Shown here: in pieces, positions 52,897 to 61,013 of the stretch
How the letters are laid out: every line of letters begins with the position of its first letter
Numbering within the stretch: the first letter of the stretch is position 1
Assembly: GCF_011764565.1 (NCBI RefSeq)
Contig: NZ_AP022871.1
Coordinates: forward strand, 1,240,001-1,304,000
Length of the DNA stretch: 64,000 bases
DNA from: Phytohabitans suffuscus
Lineage (GTDB): Bacteria > Actinomycetota > Actinomycetes > Mycobacteriales > Micromonosporaceae
Direction: 5' to 3'
Made by a program: the position numbers and the translations under genes
Notes under the pieces: generated by a model
What the model saw: the letters and a program-made list of their open reading frames with translations, nothing else
The model's database searches: none
What the model was told of the DNA's origin: nothing

Positions 52897-53280
52897 TCAG
52901 CCGACGTAGGCGATCGCCTCGATCTCCACCCGCACGTCGGGGTGGCCGAAGCTGACCACGACCGTCGTCCGGGCGGGTGGGGCGGCGCCGAATCGCCTGC
53001 GGTACACCTCGTTGAACCTGGCGAAGAGGATGCCGTTGGACAGGAACGCGCCGACCTTCACGATCTGGTCCGGCCGTGCGCCGGCCGCGGCCAGTACGGT
53101 CTCGACGTTGTCCAGGGCGCTGTCGACCTCGCGCTCGAAGTCACCGACGAAGATCGTGCCGTCGTCGTCCGTAGCGACCTGCCCGGAGACGAAGACGAAG
53201 CCTCCGGCGCGGGTGGCGTGCGAGAGCGGTACGGCGGGCGTGGGGAACTTCTCAGGGTGGATCCGTTCGATCATGCCCAT
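52897..53280 (-). CDS. RidA/YjgF/Rid-family protein
   Basis: A 127-residue protein: HATRAGGFVFVSGQVATDDD, FEREVDSALDNVETVLAAAG, DQIVKVGAFLSNGILFARFN and ARTTVVVSFGHPDVRVEIEA. The RidA substrate Arg is replaced in the TRTTV-type segment only by its neighbours (A-R-T-T), so the Arg itself is kept. RidA enzymes deaminate reactive enamine/imine intermediates; Rid paralogues in catabolic clusters often have dedicated roles. It is divergent from the SnoaL-like gene, with an operator-like palindrome (53367-53380) between them. Confidence 0.87.
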   Translation of the reverse strand: MGMIERIHPEKFPTPAVPLSHATRAGGFVFVSGQVATDDDGTIFVGDFEREVDSALDNVETVLAAAGARPDQIVKVGAFLSNGILFARFNEVYRRRFGAAPPARTTVVVSFGHPDVRVEIEAIAYVG

Positions 53281-53366
53281 GATCAGATCACCTTCGCGGT
53301 CCCGCGACCACCGGTCGGCAGGTGGCTCGGCCGTCCGCGCACCGTACGCGACAGCCCCCGGGATAA

Positions 53367-53380
53367 ACCATCGTAATGGT
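53367..53380. promoter_or_regulatory. Palindrome ACCAT-CGTA-ATGGT in the RidA/SnoaL divergent region
   Basis: A symmetric site in an A+T-rich patch between divergent genes; an ATGCATGATT segment follows. A related short palindrome CATT-GGT-AATG is at 53933-53943 upstream of the GntR gene. Both may be targets of the FadR-type regulator at 53979, by position only. Confidence 0.3.
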
Positions 53381-53439
53381 ATGCATGATTGGGGGTAGGA
53401 TGATCACATCGTCAACGCGGAGCGATCGGAGCGACCCCC

Positions 53440-53907
53440 TTGGACGACGTCAACGCGCTGGCGGCGCGGCTGCGCCGGATGGAGCGCATGGAGCGGGCAC
53501 GCGGCCTGCTGCACGAGTACGCGGCGGCGGTGGACGAGCGGTCGGTCGAGGCGGTGGTCGCCCTCTTCCACCCGGAGGCGGTGCTGCGAAACCCGCGCGG
53601 CCTGTTCACCGGCACGGCCGAGATCGCCGGCGCCTACCGCACCGCGTGGGATCTCGACCCGTCACACAAGCGGCACTTCATCGCGACCCCGCGGCTGGCG
53701 GTGGGGCCTGACGAGGTGATCGGCGCGGCGGCACATTTCCACTTCATCGGGCGCGGGCCGGACCTTTCGGTCATCGGCTGGGGCGCCTACGACACGCGCA
53801 TCGACGTCACCGACGATGATCGGGCCGGATTCCGATCGATGACGATTACCGTGCACCTGTCGACGGACATCACGGCGGGCTGGGCGCTCGACGGCACATC
53901 GGGCTGA
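53440..53907 (+). CDS. SnoaL-like/NTF2-fold protein
   Basis: A 155-residue protein with an N-terminal helix rich in Arg/Met (ALAARLRRMERMERARGLLH), then EYAAAVDERSVEAVVALFHP and EAVLRNPRGLFTGTAEIAGA, the cone-shaped SnoaL/NTF2 fold pattern. His residues in SHKRHFIATP and AAHFHFIGRG could line the pocket. Such proteins are ketosteroid-isomerase-like enzymes, dehydratases or ligand binders. The start is TTG 53440; an in-frame ATG at residue 14 is an alternative. Substrate unknown; placed between RidA and the GntR regulator of the catabolic cluster. Confidence 0.7.
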   Translation: MDDVNALAARLRRMERMERARGLLHEYAAAVDERSVEAVVALFHPEAVLRNPRGLFTGTAEIAGAYRTAWDLDPSHKRHFIATPRLAVGPDEVIGAAAHFHFIGRGPDLSVIGWGAYDTRIDVTDDDRAGFRSMTITVHLSTDITAGWALDGTSG

Positions 53908-53932
53908 CACCGGGGCAACGATTTCCGTTCGT

Positions 53933-53943
53933 CATTGGTAATG
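53933..53943. promoter_or_regulatory. Palindrome CATT-GGT-AATG upstream of the GntR gene
   Basis: It lies 36 nt before ATG 53979 in a locally A+T-rich stretch and may be an autoregulatory operator of the FadR-type protein. The evidence is symmetry and position only. Confidence 0.3.
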
Positions 53944-53978
53944 TTTATCAGGAAAACGCGTTCGGACCGGAGGAGTCG

Positions 53979-54743
53979 ATGCCGCCCAGGATGTCCTCGA
54001 TCGCCAACGGCGGTCAGCGGCCGCAGAAAGCGGCGATGCTCCTTGCCCAGCGGATCATGCGCGACGTGCAGAGTGAGCGCCTCAAGCCCGGCGACCACCT
54101 CGAGCCGGAGCGCAACATGCTGGAGCGCTACGAGACCGGCCGCGGCACGCTGCGGGAGGCGTTGCGGTTCCTGGAGTTCCAGGGCGTCATCATGATCAAG
54201 CCGGGTCCGCGCGGCGGCCCGATCCTGATCGACCCGAGCGCGTCCCACCTCGCCAGCACGCTGGTCCTGCTGATGGAGCTCAAGCAGGCCCCGTTCCGCA
54301 ACATCGTCGAGGTCCGCACCGCGCTGGAGCCGATGATCAGCCGGCTGGCCGCCGAGCGGATCTCGGAGCAGTCGCTGGCCGAGCTCGGCGGCACCATCGA
54401 CCAGATGCGCGACCATCTGGACAGCCAGGATCTCTTCCTGGAGGCCAACCAGCGCTTCCACGACATCATCGCCTGGTCGTCCGGCAACACCCTCTTCGGC
54501 TACATCGTGGAGTCGCTGCTGGGCATCCTCGACGGCACGGTGATCGGCATCGACTATCCGAGCCCGCGCCGGGCCGCGATCCTCAAGGCGCACGAGGAGA
54601 TCCACCAGGCGCTGCTGTCGCGCGACCCGCAGGCGTCCGAAGACCGGATGCGTGACCACATCAACGCCTACGTGAAGTACGCCGAGCGCAAGTTTCCCGA
54701 GGTGCTCGACCAGGTCATCCGCTGGGACCGCGCGAGCGTCTGA
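53979..54743 (+). CDS. FadR-type GntR transcriptional regulator (FCD domain)
   Basis: A 254-residue protein: winged helix in about 15-85 (KAAMLLAQRIMRDVQSERLK, EPERNMLERYETGRGTLREA, LRFLEFQGVIMIKPG), then an all-helical FCD domain with the metal-ligand pattern around VRTALEPMISRLAAERIS, NQRFHDIIAW and HEEIHQALLSRD. It has a strong GGAGGAG site. FCD regulators respond to small carboxylates or acyl-CoAs. It converges on the reverse operon of CoA-metabolism genes (stop codons touch at 54743/54744), which is its likely target along with livHMGF. Confidence 0.86.
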   Translation: MPPRMSSIANGGQRPQKAAMLLAQRIMRDVQSERLKPGDHLEPERNMLERYETGRGTLREALRFLEFQGVIMIKPGPRGGPILIDPSASHLASTLVLLMELKQAPFRNIVEVRTALEPMISRLAAERISEQSLAELGGTIDQMRDHLDSQDLFLEANQRFHDIIAWSSGNTLFGYIVESLLGILDGTVIGIDYPSPRRAAILKAHEEIHQALLSRDPQASEDRMRDHINAYVKYAERKFPEVLDQVIRWDRASV

Positions 54744-55211
54744 TCACCCGGGCGCGGGGGTCCAGATCCGGCCGCGGCCGGAGACCGGGCGCCGTTCGCC
54801 CTGGGTGAAGGCGATCTCGACCTCGATGTCGGTGCCGGGGCGGCCGTCCGGCGCGCTGGCCGGCGTGACGGCCACGACGGTGCCGGTGACCTCCAGGTCT
54901 TCGCCGGAGAGCACGAAGTCGTGCAGCTTGACCGGGCCGATCTGGCGCAGCACGGCCGGCGGGCCGGCCCACTCCAGCAGCAGCCGGTCGATCATCGTGA
55001 AGACGAACATGATGTCGGCGTACGCGGCCGGGGCGCCGCCCTCGCGGGCGGCCTCGTTGTCGATGTGGGTCGGCGCGAAGTCGCGGTTGGCCCCGGAGAC
55101 CATGATGAGGCGCTGCAACGACAGGTGCATCGACAGCGGGCCGACGGTGTCACCGGCGGTGGGTACCGTCGCGGCGGGCGTGGGTACCGTCGCGCGGGCG
55201 GGAACTGTCAC
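54744..55211 (-). CDS. MaoC-like hot-dog dehydratase/hydratase
   Basis: A 155-residue single hot-dog protein: SLQRLIMVSGANRDFAPTHI and DNEAAREGGAPAAYADIMFV carry the MaoC-type Asp/His hydratase motif (N-x-D-F-x-P-x-H). An Ala/Thr/Pro-rich N-terminus of ~20 residues precedes it. It probably pairs with the second hot-dog protein encoded just upstream to make a complete hydratase acting on an enoyl-CoA. Overlaps the upstream gene by 4 nt. Last gene of the operon that starts at 60138. Confidence 0.8.
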   Translation of the reverse strand: MTVPARATVPTPAATVPTAGDTVGPLSMHLSLQRLIMVSGANRDFAPTHIDNEAAREGGAPAAYADIMFVFTMIDRLLLEWAGPPAVLRQIGPVKLHDFVLSGEDLEVTGTVVAVTPASAPDGRPGTDIEVEIAFTQGERRPVSGRGRIWTPAPG

Positions 55212-55711
55212 GGCTGGCTCCTGATCGGCGCGGACGGCGTGTAGCTGTAGATGGACGTGCGCTCCACCGCGACGAGCGTGCCGTCCTGCCGGCGAAACTC
55301 CAGCTCGAAGTCGACGTAGACGCCCTCGCCGACCCGGGTGGTCTTGGGCGTGGTGCGCACGATCCGGTACGTGGTCTCGATCCGGTCACCGATCCGCAGC
55401 GGCTCCAGGAACTCCAGGTCGACGCTGGTGGTGACCATCTCGGAGCCGGGCAGGCCGAGCTTGGTCCACATGAACGGCGGCAGCGCTCCGGGCCGCAGCG
55501 GCTGCTGTCCCGGCGCCCAGTACGCGGGCATCGCCGCGGTGAGCAGCATCGACCAGGGCGCGATCACCGTGTCGTGGCCCTGCGCCCGGGCCGCCTCCGG
55601 GTCGCTGTAGAGCGGCCACCGCATCTCGTGCGCCTCGACGTACCGGCGGATCGCGGACGCCGAGATCTCCTCGGCGCCGACGGTCTTCGCGACCACCTCG
55701 CCCGCTGTCAT
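55208..55711 (-). CDS. MaoC N-terminal-type (FAS1-like) hot-dog dehydratase subunit
   Basis: A 167-residue protein: ISASAIRRYVEAHEMRWPLY, DPEAARAQGHDTVIAPWSML, then VTTSVDLEFLEPLRIGDRIE and TRVGEGVYVDFELEFRRQDG. This is the FAS1-like MaoC-N family, which lacks the catalytic Asp/His of its partner and forms heterodimers with MaoC-C proteins such as the one encoded next (4-nt overlap). The pair is expected to hydrate or dehydrate a CoA thioester of this pathway. Confidence 0.8.
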   Translation of the reverse strand: MTAGEVVAKTVGAEEISASAIRRYVEAHEMRWPLYSDPEAARAQGHDTVIAPWSMLLTAAMPAYWAPGQQPLRPGALPPFMWTKLGLPGSEMVTTSVDLEFLEPLRIGDRIETTYRIVRTTPKTTRVGEGVYVDFELEFRRQDGTLVAVERTSIYSYTPSAPIRSQP

Positions 55712-56904
55712 CCCACCACTCCCTCGTCCCGCAGGGCCCGGATCTCCTCCGCGCCGTAGCCCAGGCCGGCCAGTACCTCGTCGCTGTGCTCGCCCACTCC
55801 CGGCGCCAGCGACACGTCACCGACCGGGCTCTCGTCGAACTGCACCGGGTTGGAGACGAGCGCGAAACCGCCGGCGCGGCCGAGGTAGTCGTTGGCGAGC
55901 ACCTGCGGGTCGCGGACCGTCTCGGCGGCGGTCTGCACGGCCGCCCACGGGCCCTCCATGCCGTCGAACGCGGCCCGCCACTCGTCCAGCGTGCGGGTGG
56001 CGAAGACCCCGTCCAGCGCGTCGACGCACTCCTTGACGTGCCGCCCGCGTACCTCCGCGGTCGCGAAACGGGGGTCGGTGGCCAGGTCGGGCCGGTCGAT
56101 ACGGCGGCAGAAGTCGTGCCAGTAGCGGTCGGGCTCGATGAACACGAGGTACAGCCAGCGCCCGTCACGCGTGCGGTAGCTGTTGGTGAGGGCGCCGTGC
56201 GCCGGGTCGTACCGGCCGGTGGCGTGCAGGATCTCCGCGTCGTAGTAGGCGGCCGACAGGTTGGGCCCGAGCATCCAGAGCGCGGCCGACAGCAGCGACA
56301 CGTCCACGACCGACGGCTGGCCGGTGCGCTCCCGTTTGAGCAGCGCCCCGGCGATACCCGCGGCGAGGTTGAACCCGGCCTGCAGGTCGACCATGCCGGG
56401 CGGCATCGCGGGCGGCTCGTCCGTGCCGAACGCCATGATCTGGTCGGCCATGCTCGGCCGCGCCCAGCCGGCGGAGATGTCGTAACCGCCCAGGTCGGCT
56501 TCCGGGCCCTTGGGCCCCTGGCCGGTGGCTTTGGCGTACACGAGCCGGGGGTTGACCGCACGCAGGTCCTCGACGTCGACGCGGAGCTTGCGCCGGGCCG
56601 GGGCGAGGAAGTTGGTGAGGAACACGTCGGCCGTCTCCACCAGGCGCAGCAGCGCGTCGCGGCCGGCCTCCGCGTGCAGGTTGAGCGCGACGCTGCGCTT
56701 GCCGCGGTTGGGTAGGTGCGTCATGGTCATCGCGGCCGGCTCGTCCCAGGACGGGGTGAACTGGATCTTCCGCTGCGGGTCGCCCTTCGGGTGCTCGACC
56801 TTGATCACCTCCGCGCCCCACTCGGCGCATACCGCGCCGCAGGACGGGACCATCGTCCAGGTGGCCAGCTCGACCACCCGGATGCCGCTCAGTACGTCGT
56901 ACAT
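55708..56904 (-). CDS. CaiB/BaiF family type III CoA-transferase
   Basis: A 398-residue protein: LSGIRVVELATWTMVPSCGA, AEWGAEVIKVEHPKGDPQRK, NRGKRSVALNLHAEAGRDAL, and the catalytic Asp in PPGMVDLQAGFNLAAGIAGA. The order and length are standard for formyl-CoA/carnitine-type transferases. It would move CoA between a donor acyl-CoA and the pathway acid. Operon order with a CoA ligase, VOC protein and MaoC proteins suggests catabolism of a carboxylic acid; the specific acid is unknown. Confidence 0.88.
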   Translation of the reverse strand: MYDVLSGIRVVELATWTMVPSCGAVCAEWGAEVIKVEHPKGDPQRKIQFTPSWDEPAAMTMTHLPNRGKRSVALNLHAEAGRDALLRLVETADVFLTNFLAPARRKLRVDVEDLRAVNPRLVYAKATGQGPKGPEADLGGYDISAGWARPSMADQIMAFGTDEPPAMPPGMVDLQAGFNLAAGIAGALLKRERTGQPSVVDVSLLSAALWMLGPNLSAAYYDAEILHATGRYDPAHGALTNSYRTRDGRWLYLVFIEPDRYWHDFCRRIDRPDLATDPRFATAEVRGRHVKECVDALDGVFATRTLDEWRAAFDGMEGPWAAVQTAAETVRDPQVLANDYLGRAGGFALVSNPVQFDESPVGDVSLAPGVGEHSDEVLAGLGYGAEEIRALRDEGVVG

Positions 56905-56908
56905 GCCC

Positions 56909-57595
56909 TCACCGCCTCGCCTCGGTCATGACCCGTTGTGGCCGGTGGTCGCGCCACTCCCACTCGTCGCGGAGCACGGCGTCGACCGTGATCCCGGATA
57001 CCGGCGCGATGTCGGCGCCCTCCACGACCTGGATCAGGCAGCCCTGCGTCTCGCGCGGACTCAGGTATGCCTCCTGCCACTCGGGCGCGCCGCGGTCGGC
57101 GTCCACCACCGTGAGCCCCGCCCCGGCGAACCCCTCGATGCTCGCGCTCAGGTCGGGGGTGAAGAACGTGAGGTGGTGCGGGCCGCCGCCGCGCGACTCC
57201 AGGAAGCGGGCGACCGGACCCGGCCGCGTCGGCTGGAGCAGCTCGACCTTGCTACCGCCGGCGTACGCGAAGTGCAGGCTGCGGATACCCATCCCGTCGT
57301 GCCCGCCGCCGCAGACGAGCGTCCCGCCGAGCAGGTCGCCGTAGAGCGTGGCGGCGGCCCGCAGGTCGCGCACCACGACGCCCACGTGGTCGAGCCGGGC
57401 CCCCGCCGGGGCCGCCGCGGGATCGACCATGCCGACCTCCCAGGCGAACTCGCCGAGCAGCGCGGCGATGCGCTCGCCGAGGATCCCGAGCACACCGGTG
57501 TCGCCCAGCTCGCCGAGGCGGGACCGCATCCGCTCGACCGCTCGCCACGCGTCGGCGGTCGCCGCGCGCAGCTCGTCGACGTCACCCCCGGCCAT
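56909..57595 (-). CDS. VOC-family protein (methylmalonyl-CoA-epimerase-like)
   Basis: A 228-residue protein with a helical N-terminal extension (about 1-65: DELRAATADAWRAVERMRSR) and a VOC domain: ARLDHVGVVVRDLRAAATLY with metal His, KVELLQPT, GGGPHHLTFFTPDLSASIEG, and ETQGCLIQVVEG with metal Glu. These are epimerase/glyoxalase-type ligands. The extension is not part of the usual fold. It may epimerise or isomerise a CoA intermediate. It overlaps the ligase gene by 14 nt. Confidence 0.78.
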   Translation of the reverse strand: MAGGDVDELRAATADAWRAVERMRSRLGELGDTGVLGILGERIAALLGEFAWEVGMVDPAAAPAGARLDHVGVVVRDLRAAATLYGDLLGGTLVCGGGHDGMGIRSLHFAYAGGSKVELLQPTRPGPVARFLESRGGGPHHLTFFTPDLSASIEGFAGAGLTVVDADRGAPEWQEAYLSPRETQGCLIQVVEGADIAPVSGITVDAVLRDEWEWRDHRPQRVMTEARR

Positions 57596-58946
57596 CGCCC
57601 ACCCCCGCTTCCCGTACCGCCCGGTCGTCCCGCCAGCGCCGCGACTTGAACTGCTGCTCGGGCATCTGTCCCGGGTCCACGACGGTGATGTCCACGCTGA
57701 TGCCGACCTCCCGCTTCACCGCCTGCCGCAGCCGCGACGGCAGGTCCGCCACCGACTCCGGCGGCGTACCGGGCGCGAACGCGACCGTCACGCCGACCGC
57801 CTCCCGGCCCCGCTCGTCGCTGTAGACGCGGCCGCGGTAGTCCACGACCGGCGTGCGGAGCAGCACCGCGTCCATCGCGTCCGGCCACACGTTCATCCCG
57901 CGGATCTTCAGCATGTCGTCGACCCGGCCGATCGTGCCCGCGGCGTAGCAGGAGGTCGGCCGGCCGCAGCCGCAGGAGCCGCGCGGCAGCAGCCGCACCT
58001 TGTCGGCCATCCGGAAGCGGATCGCCGGCTGGGCGCTGGGCCGCAGCACGGTCACCACGATCTCGCCGGTCTCCCCCGGCTCGACCGGGCTGCCGTCCGG
58101 GTGCACCACCTCGATCCAGCACCGGTGGTCGAGGCCGTGCAGCACCGCGTGCCGCGCGGCTCCGTCACCGTCCACAGTGACCGCTCCCCGCTCGCACGTG
58201 CACATCGCGACGCCGAGCGTCTGGGTGGCGCCCCAGCCCTCGCAGACGGTGGCGCCCCAGAACGCGGCGGTGTCGTGCGCCCACGCCGCCCCGTACGGCT
58301 CGCCGGAGAGGAAGATGGCCTTGAGGGACGGCAGCCGCAGCCCGCTCTCCTTCGCCTCCAGCGTGAGACGGTGCACATAGGACGGTGTGGCGGAGATGCC
58401 GGCGCAGGCGAAGCGTTCCAGGTCGCGGAGCCGGTCGGCGGTGCTCCCGGCGAACCCGTTGACCGGCACCAGCCCGGCGGCCGCGCAGGTCTCCTGGAAG
58501 TACGGCCCGGCCATGGTCTGGCTGTACGGGATGGTGAGCATGAGCCGGTCGCCCGGTGCCAGGCCGGCCCAGAGGTACTCGTACGCGCCGGGGATGCCGA
58601 GCCCGGCGAGGTCGCGGCCGTCGCGCGGGTAGATCTCGCGTCCCGCCCCGCTGGTGCCGCTGGTCAGGTGCAGCTGCCGCACCGACGGGTCGGCCGGCGA
58701 GGCTCCGCCGCCGGGCAGCGTCCGCTGGAAGTCGAGCAGGTCCTGCTTGGTCACCATCGGCACGTGGCGGCGTACGTCGTCGAGCGTGCGCAGCCGCTCG
58801 GGTCGCAGGTCGGTGCGGGCGTAGAACCACTGGTACAGCGGCGAGGTCGCGGCGGCGCGGCGGACCGCGGCGACGGCGGCGCGGGAGACGAGGCCGAGCA
58901 GTTCGGCCTCGTCCATCCCCTCGATGACCGGATTGGCGACGGACAT
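57582..58946 (-). CDS. PaaK-like phenylacetate-CoA ligase family protein (AMP-forming)
   Basis: A 454-residue adenylating enzyme: SPLYQWFYARTDLRPERLRT, VTKQDLLDFQ, the P-loop LHLTSGTSGAGREIYPR, FAGSTADRLRDLERFA, the C-rich insert GSCGCGRPTSC, then TIGRVDDMLKIRGMNVWP and FKSRRWRDDRAV near the C-terminal catalytic Lys region. The family activates aryl or acyl acids to CoA thioesters. The Cys cluster (C-x-C near GRPTSC) is normal in PaaK relatives. The ATG overlaps the receptor stop by 4 nt. Confidence 0.86.
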   Translation of the reverse strand: MSVANPVIEGMDEAELLGLVSRAAVAAVRRAAATSPLYQWFYARTDLRPERLRTLDDVRRHVPMVTKQDLLDFQRTLPGGGASPADPSVRQLHLTSGTSGAGREIYPRDGRDLAGLGIPGAYEYLWAGLAPGDRLMLTIPYSQTMAGPYFQETCAAAGLVPVNGFAGSTADRLRDLERFACAGISATPSYVHRLTLEAKESGLRLPSLKAIFLSGEPYGAAWAHDTAAFWGATVCEGWGATQTLGVAMCTCERGAVTVDGDGAARHAVLHGLDHRCWIEVVHPDGSPVEPGETGEIVVTVLRPSAQPAIRFRMADKVRLLPRGSCGCGRPTSCYAAGTIGRVDDMLKIRGMNVWPDAMDAVLLRTPVVDYRGRVYSDERGREAVGVTVAFAPGTPPESVADLPSRLRQAVKREVGISVDITVVDPGQMPEQQFKSRRWRDDRAVREAGVGDGRG

Positions 58947-60138
58947 CAGCCGCCGTACCCCTGCACCGGTACCTCCTTGTCGTCGCGCCACTCGATGAGC
59001 AGACCGGGCGCCTGCGACACGTTGTCCTTGTATGTGATCTTGCCGAGGGCGCCGTCGAACCCGGCCGCGCCGACCTCCTGCAGGGCATTGTTGATCGCCT
59101 CGCGGTCGACGCTGTCGGCCTGCTTGAGCGCGCGGGCCAGGAACCACACCTCGTCGTACGCGGCGGCGGCGTAGTTGTTGGGCAGCTCGTTGTTGAACAT
59201 CTTCTGGTACAGGCCGACGAAGTTCTTCGCCTCCGGTGTCTCCACCAGGTTGCTGAAGTTCGTCGGCCAGAAGACGCCGTAGCCCTGCTCCTTGAGCGGG
59301 TTGATGGCGCCCGCCATGCCGATCGAGCCGGCGATGATCCCCTTGAAGTTCGCCCGGCGCAGGGCCAGCACGATCGCGTTGTTCGCGGTGCCGGAGGCGA
59401 GCACCACCACGGCGTCCGGGTTCTTGGCGACCACTTTGGACACCACGCCGGAGGCGTCCGTCGCCGACGTCGGCGACGCCTCCTTGGCCACGATGTTGAG
59501 CCCGGCCTCCTGGGCCAGCGGCGGCCACACCGAGTCGGCCCACTTCTGCGTGCTGGACACGTCGGAGTTGTAGATGATGGCGACGTTCTTGGCGTTCTTG
59601 TCGCGCAGGTACTCCGTCTCCCAGTGGAAGTACTGGTCGGCGGGGGTGTGGCGGCCCAGACGTACTTGGTGCCCTCGGCGAACTCGCCGCTGCTGGACAG
59701 GTAGAGCATGGGGATGCGGGAGCGCTCGGCGAGCGGCGCCTCCGCGGCCACCACGGTGGAGAGGATCGAGCCGAGCACGACGCTGGCCTTGGACTGGATC
59801 GCCTGGTTGAGCAGCGCGACGCCCTGGGCGGGCTGGCTGCCGGTGTCCTTGAACTCGATCTCCATCTTGGAGTCACCGAGGAAGTTCGTGCTGTTGATCT
59901 CTTCGAGCGCGACCTTCTGACCGTTCTCGCTGGCCTTGCCTGCCGGACCGGCGAACCCCGTGGTCTCCGAGATCGCGATGACCTTGACGGTGGCGGGCAG
60001 GCCGGCATCGGAGCCGCCTCCCGCGGAATCCCCACCGCCGCACCCGGCGGCGGTGAGGGCGACGGCGGCACCGGCGGCGAGCAGCATCCGGGGCCGTCGC
60101 GAGCGCCTGAAGAACCTGTCCACGAGCATCGTCCTCAT
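58946..60138 (-). CDS. Liv-type (branched-chain/carboxylate) ABC substrate-binding lipoprotein, one frameshift
   Basis: The restored protein is 397 residues. An RRSRRPR n-region, hydrophobic core and lipobox with Cys (AAGCGGG) mark it as a lipoprotein. The mature part has SETTGFAGPAGKASENGQKV, SQPAQGVALLNQAIQSKASV, and after the break YFHWETEYLRDKNAKNVAII, then GTANNAIVLALRRANFKG, the Leu/Ile/Val-binding fold. The frame breaks at 59642-59646 (C run on the coding strand), after VWAATPP. It heads the operon with the CoA genes. The permease and ATPase genes are in the neighbouring livHMGF operon, from which it is separated by a 143-nt promoter region. Confidence 0.85.
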
Positions 60139-60169
60139 CTTTGAGTCAGCCCCCGACGGTATCTAGGAC

Positions 60170-60209
60170 TATGATCTGCATCATAAGTTTGATCACGGCC
60201 GCAACGCAA
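60170..60209 (-). promoter_or_regulatory. Promoter and operator of the substrate-binding/CoA-ligase operon
   Basis: On the reverse strand TTGCGT (60209-60204) and TATGAT (60185-60180) are 18 nt apart. The -10 element is one arm of the palindrome TATGAT-CTGC-ATCATA (60170-60185), ideally placed for repression. The FadR-type GntR protein at 53979 is a candidate. Confidence 0.4.
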
Positions 60210-60281
60210 TGGAAATCTGTTCATAAGATGCGCATAGATTTTGGGTCAGGAGGAGCCCTGGGGACTCTCCCGACCCGCGGC

Positions 60282-61013
60282 TCAGTGGTCGGCTGGCTCG
60301 TCGGGTAGGTCGACGAACCCGCTGAGGCTCCCGACGCCGGCCTTGATCCGGCCGGTCGAGTCCACCTCGATGATCTCCCCGCGTTCCATCACGATCGCGC
60401 TGGTCGCGAGCTCCTGCGCCATGGCCGCGTTCTGCTCGACCATGAGCACGGCGATCCCGGACGCGGCGATCGACTGCACCGTGCTCATGACGGTGTCGAC
60501 CGCGACCGGCGCCAGCCCCATCGACGGCTCGTCCATCATCATCAGCCTCGGTGAGCTCATGAGCGCCCGGCCGAAGGCGAGCATCTGCTGCTCGCCGCCG
60601 CTGAGCAGCCCCGCCTGACGGTGGCGCCGCTCGGCGAGCACCGGGAAGCGGTCGTAGATGTCGCCGAGCAGCCGCGCCTTCTCGCTCCGGTTGGTGTTGC
60701 CGTACCCGCCGATCAGGAGGTTGTCCTGCACGGAGAGCGGGCTGAAGATGCGCCGGCCCTCGGGCACGAGCGCGATGCCGGCGCGGCTGATCCGGTTGGT
60801 GCGCCAGCGGGTGATGTCCCGCCCGTCGAAGGTGACCCGCCCGCCCGCCTTGGGCGCCAGGCCGACGATCGACCGCAGCAGGGAGCTCTTGCCGGCACCG
60901 TTCGCGCCGAGCACCACGACGACGTCGCCGTCGCCGACCGACCCGGAGAAGTCCCGGACGGCGGTGACGGCGCCGTACCGGACGGACACGTTCGCTATCT
61001 CAAGCAGCGGCAC
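60282..61013 (-). CDS. livF: Liv-type ABC transporter ATP-binding protein LivF
   Basis: A 243-residue ATPase: Walker A LGANGAGKSSLLRSIVGLAP, Q-loop region ALVPEGRRIFSPLSVQDNLL, signature LSGGEQQMLAFGRAL, Walker B MMMDEPSMGLAP and H-loop VEQNAAMAQ. The LVPEGRRIF and DEPSMGLAP segments separate LivF from LivG. It is the last gene of the livHMGF operon, overlapping livG by 14 nt. Confidence 0.9.
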   Translation of the reverse strand: MPLLEIANVSVRYGAVTAVRDFSGSVGDGDVVVVLGANGAGKSSLLRSIVGLAPKAGGRVTFDGRDITRWRTNRISRAGIALVPEGRRIFSPLSVQDNLLIGGYGNTNRSEKARLLGDIYDRFPVLAERRHRQAGLLSGGEQQMLAFGRALMSSPRLMMMDEPSMGLAPVAVDTVMSTVQSIAASGIAVLMVEQNAAMAQELATSAIVMERGEIIEVDSTGRIKAGVGSLSGFVDLPDEPADH

